Under the pieces are notes generated by a model. The model made no database searches, had not been told where the DNA came from, and saw only the letters and a program-made list of their open reading frames with translations. From assembly GCA_903921135.1 (NCBI GenBank), contig CAIXOY010000415.1, forward strand, positions 1 to 11,298: a DNA stretch of 11,298 nucleotides, read 5' to 3'. Position numbers and translations under genes: made by a program. The DNA comes from an uncultured Gammaproteobacteria bacterium (GTDB lineage: Bacteria; Pseudomonadota; Gammaproteobacteria; Pseudomonadales; UBA5518). The first letter of the stretch is position 1; each line of letters starts with the position of its first letter. This document shows, piece after piece, positions 6,635 through 11,298 of this stretch.

Positions 6635-7483
6635 TCAGGGCCGGATCTCGATCGTGGTTCCGTCAGCAACTTCGCGCCAGATTTCGTCGATGTGCTCGTT
6701 ATTCAGCGCGATGCAACCCTCTGTCCAGTCCCGGCGCAAGCGCGCACGGCGCAGTGTGCGCTGCAGCGCCCCGTTGTAGTGCTCTCCGTGGAGCATGATG
6801 TCTCCGCCCGGATCCACCCCCTGTTGTTCGGCTCGCAGGCGGTCCTCGGCATTGGGGTAGGAAATATGGATGGATTTGTAAAAACGGCTGCGCGGATTGC
6901 GCCAGTCGAGCGTGTAGGTGCCCTCGGGCGTTTTCAGGTCCCCGGCACGCTGCTTGTGCCCTTTGGGATTGCCGCCAAGCGACACCGTGTACTCCCGGTA
7001 CGGCTTTCCGCCACGCAGGAGGTAGAGCCGGCGGTCGGACTTGTCCACCACCACGCGCTCTGCGCCGTGACGCGCACGACCGGGGGGAACATAGGCCGTG
7101 CTTGTCGAGCCCGGCACGCCGGGTAGCAGGCCTTTCAGCCGAAGCAGGTTGTAGGCTCGCGTAAGTGCCGAGGGAGGTGGCTCCGCGGCGCTCGCCGCCT
7201 CCGACACCGGGGCGGGCTTCACCAGCGCCAGCGCGGGGCGGGGCACAGGGGCGGAAGCGGTGCTGCTGCTGATGACGACCCGCTCGTTGTGCAGTGATGG
7301 TTGCGACGGAGACTTGGCGACGGCGGAGGATGTGGTCGGAGGGACGGTGCGCGGCAGGAGCCCGTGCCGCTGCAGGATGTCGTAGGCCGGCTGCGCGGTG
7401 CTCGCCGGTTCGGCGCTGACGTGCAAAGCGAACAGCATGAGCAGTGCTGCTGCCGCTTCCTGACGCCAAACCGATATCGCCAC
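6635..7483 (-). CDS. Secreted L,D-transpeptidase (YkuD domain, YafK/DpaA-like)
   Basis: A 282-residue envelope enzyme that likely acts on peptidoglycan peptides (cross-linking, or cutting links at meso-DAP). A signal peptide is seen at residues 1-24 (hydrophobic AAAALLMLFAL, then VSA before Glu25). A Pro/Ala/Ser-rich linker (about 45-105) leads to the YkuD domain (about 143-282), which opens with VVVDKSDRRLYLLRGGKPY. The conserved His232 (HGEHYN) and catalytic Cys257 (WTEGCIALNN) are present. WTEGCIAL in place of the usual SHGCVR points to the YafK/DpaA-type branch, so a hydrolase role is possible. A 12-residue motif AYDILQRHGLLP (33-44) recurs as AYNLLRLKGLLP (110-121). The GTG start (7483-7481) is chosen for its AGGAG at 7489-7493 and the signal peptide right behind it; the ATG at 7502-7500 is in another frame. 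Likely first gene of an operon with the permease. Confidence 0.9.
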   Translation of the reverse strand: MAISVWRQEAAAALLMLFALHVSAEPASTAQPAYDILQRHGLLPRTVPPTTSSAVAKSPSQPSLHNERVVISSSTASAPVPRPALALVKPAPVSEAASAAEPPPSALTRAYNLLRLKGLLPGVPGSTSTAYVPPGRARHGAERVVVDKSDRRLYLLRGGKPYREYTVSLGGNPKGHKQRAGDLKTPEGTYTLDWRNPRSRFYKSIHISYPNAEDRLRAEQQGVDPGGDIMLHGEHYNGALQRTLRRARLRRDWTEGCIALNNEHIDEIWREVADGTTIEIRP

Positions 7484-7488
7484 CGTGG

Positions 7489-7493
7489 CTCCT
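7489..7493 (-). promoter_or_regulatory. Shine-Dalgarno fixing the L,D-transpeptidase GTG start
   Basis: AGGAG on the minus strand lies five nt before the GTG at 7483-7481. It decides the start in favour of this GTG. Confidence 0.7.
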
Positions 7494-7521
7494 GCGTTTC
7501 ATACGAGGGACTGAAGGTGAA

Positions 7522-7527
7522 AGTATA
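7522..7527 (-). promoter_or_regulatory. Candidate -10 element of the L,D-transpeptidase gene
   Basis: TATACT on the minus strand, about 40 nt before the GTG, matches the sigma70 -10 at five of six positions. No good -35 hexamer is seen at 16-18 bp. The rest of the divergent gap (7484-7680) holds an 8-bp direct repeat CATTGGTA at 7541 and 7601, and a poor rightward candidate (TTGTCA at 7597-7602, TACCGT at 7621-7626). Confidence 0.4.
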
Positions 7528-7669
7528 GCGTCCGATCGCGCATTGGTAGCCCTGACGATCAGTTGCGAACGCGCCCGCAGCCGCACTCGCCAGCGGTTGT
7601 CATTGGTACGTGGTCCGTACTACCGTTCGCCGCTCGGCGGATATCGCCCGTTCACATACCGAAAGCAGC

Positions 7670-7674
7670 AGGAG
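7670..7674 (+). promoter_or_regulatory. Shine-Dalgarno fixing the start of the HEWGH membrane protein
   Basis: AGGAG lies six nt before the ATG at 7681. It rejects the longer reading frame, which opens far upstream at 7444 inside the divergent transpeptidase gene. Confidence 0.75.
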
Positions 7675-7680
7675 ATCGAG

Positions 7681-8304
7681 ATGGATCAGGATCGCCCCGA
7701 TTCGGCCGCGCCCGGTGCCCCGGGTACTCCCGGCAACGACGCCGACCGTCGGCTGATGCTCGTGCTCGCGCATCTCCTCGCCATTGTGGCGACATTCGCG
7801 CTGTGGGCGGCTGCGGATGCCTGGCAGTCCGCCACCGGCATCGCGGCGGCGTCCGTATTGTCGGTGCTTGCGGCCATCCCCGCTGGCGTGGTCTTCGCGA
7901 CGCTGGTTCACGAGTGGGGGCATTTTGCGGGGGCCCGAGTCTCGGGTGCACGGTATACCGTCCCGCGCAAGGTCGGCCTCTACGCCTTCGACTACGACTT
8001 CTCCGCCAACAGCATCCCGCAATTCTTCAGCATGAGTTGGGGTGGGCAGATCGGTGGCGCCGTTGCGATAGCGCTACTGTGGGCTGCGCTGCCCCAGGAC
8101 ACTGCGGGGCGCTGCATGGTGCTTGCCTCTGCCATTGGCGCCTTTTTCTTCGCGGGAATGATCGAGTGGCCGGTGCTGATGCGCACCCGCTCGAGCGGAA
8201 ACCCCCTTGCCGAACTCTCCCGCATCGATCGTGACACGCTCTACCGCAGCGGCCGTACCGGGTTCGGCGCCATGCTCGTTGCGTGGCTCATTCTCGCCTT
8301 CTGA
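7681..8304 (+). CDS. Small multipass membrane protein with an HEWGH motif, putative M50-type metalloprotease
   Basis: A 207-residue protein of unknown function. After a Pro/Ala/Gly-rich, acidic N-terminus (1-22) come about four to five hydrophobic segments (roughly 25-45, 53-76, 122-138, 145-165, 192-207). HEWGH (77-81) lies at the end of the second one, embedded as TLVHEWGHFAGARVSG. This matches the zinc-binding HExxH of site-2-protease (M50) family members, where the motif also sits in or at a membrane helix. The usual second motif with NP and LDG is not clearly present; GNPLAELSRID (173-183) after the fourth segment is only a loose analogue, so catalytic activity is uncertain. It is the first gene of a tight five-gene run, and the DUF808 gene starts 17 bp downstream. 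It could also be a non-proteolytic zinc-binding membrane protein. Confidence 0.75.
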   Translation: MDQDRPDSAAPGAPGTPGNDADRRLMLVLAHLLAIVATFALWAAADAWQSATGIAAASVLSVLAAIPAGVVFATLVHEWGHFAGARVSGARYTVPRKVGLYAFDYDFSANSIPQFFSMSWGGQIGGAVAIALLWAALPQDTAGRCMVLASAIGAFFFAGMIEWPVLMRTRSSGNPLAELSRIDRDTLYRSGRTGFGAMLVAWLILAF

Positions 8305-8321
8305 ACAGGGACTCACTCTTC

Positions 8322-9266
8322 ATGCCCGGCGCATCGCTGTTTACCCTCCTGGATGACATCGCCTCCGTTCTGGACGATGTCGCCACCATGACCAAGGTCG
8401 CCGCGCGAAAGACAGCGGGGGTGCTCGGTGACGATCTCGCGCTGAACGCCCAGCAGGTTGCAGGGGTCCGCGCCGAGCGTGAATTGCCCGTGGTCTGGGC
8501 TGTGGCTGCGGGCTCATTCCGGAACAAGCTGATCCTGGTGCCTGCGGCGCTGGCGCTGAGCGCCCTCGCGCCGTGGGCCATCACGCCCCTGCTGGTGATT
8601 GGCGGGGCCTATCTCTGTTTCGAGGGCGTGGAAAAGATCGCGCATCGCTGGCTGCACAGCCCTGCCGAGGATGCCGCACGCCACGCAGCGGTGTCTGCCG
8701 TGCTTGACGATGCCGCCCAGGACATCGTTGCGTTCGAACGGGAGCGCATCGCTGCGGCCGTTCGCACCGATTTCATCCTGTCGGCCGAAATCATCGTGAT
8801 TTCGCTGGGAACCGTGCAGACCATGCCACTCCAGACCCGCTTCGGTGTGCTGGCCGCGGTGGCGTTGCTGATGACGGTGGGGGTTTACGGTCTGGTCGCC
8901 CTTATCGTGAAGATGGATGACGCCGGACTGTGGTTGATGCGGCGCGCCGGGAACGGCATCGTGGCCTCCCTGCAGCACTCGCTTGGCGAGACACTGCTCG
9001 CGGTGGCGCCGCGCATGCTGAAACTCCTCGCTGTCGCAGGCACGCTTGCCATGTTCCTTGTCGGTGGCGGGATCGTCGTGCACGGCATTCCGTTGATCAG
9101 CGCTGCCTCGGCGGCTCTCGCGCAGACGGCTGGCGCTGCGAGCGCAACAGCAGGGGCGGTGGTGCCCATTCTGTTCGATGCGGTCGCAGGTGTGCTGACA
9201 GGAGCATTGGTGCTGGGTGTCGTGCTTGCGGTGTCCCGGCTCCGCCAGACGGTGAGGGTTGCGTGA
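8322..9266 (+). CDS. yedI: YedI-like inner-membrane protein (DUF808)
   Basis: A 314-residue integral membrane protein close to E. coli YedI in length and sequence; its function is unknown to me. Family blocks are clear: LLDDIASVLDDVATMTKVAA (9-28), KTAGVLGDDLALNAQQV (30-46), PWAITPLLVIGGAYLCFEG (84-102), RTDFILSAEI (148-157) and TLAMFLVGGGIVVHGI (241-256). About five to seven hydrophobic segments are visible, ending with a strongly hydrophobic stretch (281-305) and a basic tail. The ATG at 8322 is chosen because known family proteins begin at this point; the GTG at 8283 would overlap the previous gene and add unrelated residues. AGGGA at 8307-8311 is a fair Shine-Dalgarno. Its stop codon overlaps the next start (TGATG), implying translational coupling with the thioesterase gene. 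Confidence 0.93.
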   Translation: MPGASLFTLLDDIASVLDDVATMTKVAARKTAGVLGDDLALNAQQVAGVRAERELPVVWAVAAGSFRNKLILVPAALALSALAPWAITPLLVIGGAYLCFEGVEKIAHRWLHSPAEDAARHAAVSAVLDDAAQDIVAFERERIAAAVRTDFILSAEIIVISLGTVQTMPLQTRFGVLAAVALLMTVGVYGLVALIVKMDDAGLWLMRRAGNGIVASLQHSLGETLLAVAPRMLKLLAVAGTLAMFLVGGGIVVHGIPLISAASAALAQTAGAASATAGAVVPILFDAVAGVLTGALVLGVVLAVSRLRQTVRVA

Positions 9267-9883
9267 TGAGCGATGCCGGGAGCAGCCACCACCACACCGA
9301 AGAAACCAGCGCGCGCTGCGCCGAGCTGCTCGATGCCCTGCGGATCGCAGACGCACCTGCCGGGGTGCTTGAGGCCGTCCGCACTCACCTCGATGCCGCC
9401 ACATCGCTGCTCGCGGCCTACGCCAGATCCGGTCCGCACTCGCAGGGCGAGCGAGGCAGGGATCCGCTGGCGCCCTTCGATCCCGGTGCCCTCGAACCGC
9501 ACGAACTCATGCCGTGGAGCCCGATCATCGGCAGACGCAACCCCGTTTCCCCACGCCTTGCATTCCGGATGGACGGGCAGTGCCTGCGCGGTGGCGGCCG
9601 GATCCCGGTGCGCTTCGTGGGTGCTCCGCAGACGGTCCACGGTGGCATCGTCGCCGCGGTGCTCGACGAAATCATGGGGCTCACCAACTACCTGAATGGC
9701 GCGGGTTCTTTCACCGGCGAGATGACCGTGCGGTTTCATCGTCCCACGCCCATCGAGACCGAACTCGAACTCCTCGGCGAGACGGTCTCGATCGAGGGTC
9801 GCAAGGTGCGCAGTCGCGCGGAGATACGGGTAGAGGGTGAGCTCTGCGCTTCGGCCGAAGCGCTATTCATCCGACCACGCTGA
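9266..9883 (+). CDS. PaaI-type hotdog-fold thioesterase
   Basis: A 205-residue protein whose C-terminal two thirds (about 85-205) are a hotdog domain of the PaaI/YbgC type, which hydrolyses acyl- or aryl-CoA thioesters. The signature is VHGGIVAAVLDEIMG (124-138): His125-Gly-Gly and an acidic Asp134/Glu135 in the central helix that usually activates water. The following GEMTVRFHRPTPI (151-163) is also typical. The N-terminal about 80 residues are an extra, mostly helical, acidic region absent from minimal PaaI proteins of about 140 residues. The ATG at 9266 shares one base with the yedI stop; the GTG just before it is an equally possible start. The amidohydrolase-family gene follows 18 bp downstream. 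The substrate is unknown; the neighbours hint at catabolism of an acyl-CoA, but this is inference. Confidence 0.88.
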   Translation: MSDAGSSHHHTEETSARCAELLDALRIADAPAGVLEAVRTHLDAATSLLAAYARSGPHSQGERGRDPLAPFDPGALEPHELMPWSPIIGRRNPVSPRLAFRMDGQCLRGGGRIPVRFVGAPQTVHGGIVAAVLDEIMGLTNYLNGAGSFTGEMTVRFHRPTPIETELELLGETVSIEGRKVRSRAEIRVEGELCASAEALFIRPR

Positions 9884-9901
9884 CAACAAGGACACAGGAT
9901 C

Positions 9902-10768
9902 ATGGCAATGCCGCAGGGCCTCGGGGTCATCGACCTGATGATGAACATACCCGGTGCCGACAACTCGCACTGGTACGACTTCATGAAGCCGCTGCTGCTC
10001 GATCAGGAGAGCCGCGAGCAGTTCAGCATGCCTGCGCAGTACATGTTCAAGGACATTCCGAAAGTCGAGGGCAAGGAGGACTACATCGCCTGGACCGTGT
10101 CGCAGATGGACCGCTACGGCATTGCGCGCGCCATGCTCGGTATCGACGACGGCAACGCGGTCACCAAAGAGGCGCTGAGGCGTTTCCCCGAGCGCTTTTT
10201 CTGCGGCTACGAGGCCAACCCCAACAATGCCATGGACGAGGTACGCAAGATCCGCCGTCTGCACCGCGACCACGACATCAAGGCCGTCACGGCATTCCCC
10301 TCGGGGCTCTGTCCGCAGGTGCCGGTGAACGACAAACGCTGGTACCCCATCTACGCCACGCTGATCGATCTCGACATTCCGTTCTGTCCCTGCATGGGCG
10401 TGCCGGGGCCGCGACTGCCGATGGATCCGCAGCGCGTCGAGCTCCTGGACGAGGTTTGCTGGTTCTTCCCGGAGTTGCGCATCGTCACGCGTCATGGCTG
10501 TGAGCCCTGGACGGAGCTCGCCGTGAAGCTGATGCTGAAGTATCCGAACCTGTACTACATGACCAGCGCCTTCGCCCCGCGCTTCTACCCGAAGGACATC
10601 ATCGATTTCGCCAACACCCGCGGCGCGAAGAAGATTCTCTATGCGGGCTATTTCCCGATGGGCCTCTCGCTCGAGCGCATTTTCGGTGACATGCCCGCCG
10701 TGCCGTTCAAAGACGACGTCTGGCCGCTGTTCCTGCGTGACAACGCGATCCGCGTCTTCAAACTCTGA
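9902..10768 (+). CDS. Amidohydrolase-2 (ACMSD-like) family protein lacking most metal ligands
   Basis: A 288-residue protein with the TIM-barrel pattern of the amidohydrolase-2 / ACMSD-like decarboxylase family. Recognisable blocks are YMFKDIP (47-53), RRFPERFFCGYEANP (93-107), ELRIVTRHGCEPW (191-203), YPNLYYMTSAFAPRFYP (214-230) and KKILYAGYFP (243-252). The family needs an N-terminal HxH after strand 1, a mid-barrel His, a later His and an Asp. Here strand 1 reads VIDLMMNIPG (9-18, Met13 and Asn15 in place of the histidines), the mid-barrel region reads FCPCMGVPG (161-169), and the Asp position in the usual GxDxP motif is Tyr250. Only His198 remains. The gene is intact, so it is probably a non-metal relative or a changed-function subfamily rather than a decayed gene. 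AGGA (9896-9899) precedes the ATG closely; AAGGA at 9888 is an alternative. The GST-like gene starts 15 bp after its stop. Confidence 0.82.
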   Translation: MAMPQGLGVIDLMMNIPGADNSHWYDFMKPLLLDQESREQFSMPAQYMFKDIPKVEGKEDYIAWTVSQMDRYGIARAMLGIDDGNAVTKEALRRFPERFFCGYEANPNNAMDEVRKIRRLHRDHDIKAVTAFPSGLCPQVPVNDKRWYPIYATLIDLDIPFCPCMGVPGPRLPMDPQRVELLDEVCWFFPELRIVTRHGCEPWTELAVKLMLKYPNLYYMTSAFAPRFYPKDIIDFANTRGAKKILYAGYFPMGLSLERIFGDMPAVPFKDDVWPLFLRDNAIRVFKL

Positions 10769-10783
10769 TCCACAGGTGCTGTG

Positions 10784-11298
10784 ATGAAATATGCAAGTGT
10801 TGCCGACGGGCGTGCAGCGTCGGGCCTCAGGCTGGTACTGACCGCAGATGTGCCCGGACCCTGGGGAGAGGCGGCCAAGTACATCTTGGCCTTCAAGGGA
10901 CTGTCCTATCTGCCGGTGGCACAGGCCGGCGGCGGAGAGAACGCAGAATTGCAGGAGTGGACGGGGCAGGCAGGCGCCCCTGTCGCAGTCTGGAACGACG
11001 AACCGCCGCGCAGCGAATCGATCGACATCCTCTACCTCGCCGAACGGCTCGCCCCCGAGCCCCGTCTGATTCCCGAAGACGTGCAAGAGCGCGTGCGGAT
11101 GTTTGGTCTCATACGGGAAGTGATCGGTCGCCGGGGCATCGGCTGGGAGCGGCGCATCATGATGATCGAGCCACTGCTCTGCCAGCCCGATCCGCCCCCG
11201 AACATCCAGCGCCTTGCGCAGCGCTACGGCTGTCGCCCCGGGCTCGCAGCGGCCGCGCCAGGACGCGTCGCGGCGATCCTGCGTGAACTCTCTGCCAC
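10784..11298 (+). CDS. Glutathione S-transferase-like protein, C-terminus cut by window end
   Basis: An open frame of 171 codons runs from ATG 10784 to the window end without a stop; the rest lies outside. The N-terminal 90 residues look like a thioredoxin-fold GST domain: strand LRLVLTADV (15-23), helix WGEAAKYILAFKGL (27-40), the APVAVW turn (65-70) with the expected cis-proline Pro66, and the glutathione-contact-like segment PRSESIDILYLAERL (75-89), where Glu78-Ser79 fits the family's ES pair. The following helical part fits a GST C-terminal domain. No clear catalytic Ser, Cys or Tyr is seen near the first strand; PGPWGEAA (24-31) occupies the usual position. It follows the amidohydrolase-family gene by 15 bp and is probably in the same operon. 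The family call is moderate, and the enzyme's reaction is unknown. Confidence 0.7.
   Translation, partial: MKYASVADGRAASGLRLVLTADVPGPWGEAAKYILAFKGLSYLPVAQAGGGENAELQEWTGQAGAPVAVWNDEPPRSESIDILYLAERLAPEPRLIPEDVQERVRMFGLIREVIGRRGIGWERRIMMIEPLLCQPDPPPNIQRLAQRYGCRPGLAAAAPGRVAAILRELSA

Noticed and set aside
6699..7586. Alternative minus-strand frame of 295 codons overlapping the L,D-transpeptidase
   Set aside because: It is out of frame with the signal peptide and YkuD catalytic motif, and its Arg/Ala-rich sequence has no domain.
8514..9739. Overlapping minus-strand open frames of 284 and 296 codons opposite yedI and the thioesterase gene
   Set aside because: Their Arg/His/Gln-rich composition and lack of motifs mark them as shadows of well-supported plus-strand genes.
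9863..11086. Long minus-strand open frame (407 codons) opposite the amidohydrolase-like and GST-like genes
   Set aside because: Both plus-strand genes have family motifs and ribosome-binding sites; the antisense frame has no recognisable domain and only reflects high GC content.

Overview
This 11.3 kb window is GC-rich and densely coded. It looks like chromosomal DNA of a gammaproteobacterium or close relative. The support is a YbhP-type hydrolase and a YedI/DUF808 protein that both resemble E. coli family members closely, a CTGT-N8-ACAG type LexA box, and NrdR-type boxes. I cannot name a genus. No tRNA, rRNA, IS element, CRISPR array or prophage gene was seen.

Left part (1-1823): the 5' part of a B12-dependent (class II) ribonucleotide reductase gene, nrdJ, runs leftward out of the window. 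Its upstream region carries two NrdR-type boxes 33 bp apart, centre to centre, which cover a plausible promoter. A YbhP-like endonuclease/exonuclease/phosphatase gene diverges to the right.

Middle (1841-7483, all minus strand): dnaE2, an error-prone DNA polymerase, has an excellent LexA box just upstream, but no imuA or imuB lies beside it. Upstream of dnaE2 are an APC-family amino acid permease and, 26 bp before that, a secreted YkuD-type L,D-transpeptidase. The last two probably form an operon. The LexA box sits in a 46 bp near-palindrome that abuts the dnaE2 start codon.

Right part (7681-11298, all plus strand): five genes are tightly packed, with gaps of 18 bp or less and one 1-bp overlap. 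They encode a small membrane protein with an HEWGH zinc-protease-like motif, a YedI/DUF808 membrane protein, a PaaI-type hotdog thioesterase, an amidohydrolase-2 family protein that has lost most of the family's metal ligands, and a GST-like protein cut by the window end. The divergent gap 7484-7680 separates this run from the L,D-transpeptidase.

Two DNA-metabolism functions (dNTP supply by NrdJ, SOS mutagenesis by DnaE2) sit within 5 kb, each with its own recognisable operator. The right-hand cluster is the least understood part, and its metal-ligand-poor amidohydrolase is the most unusual gene. No stretch over 300 bp lacks a gene.
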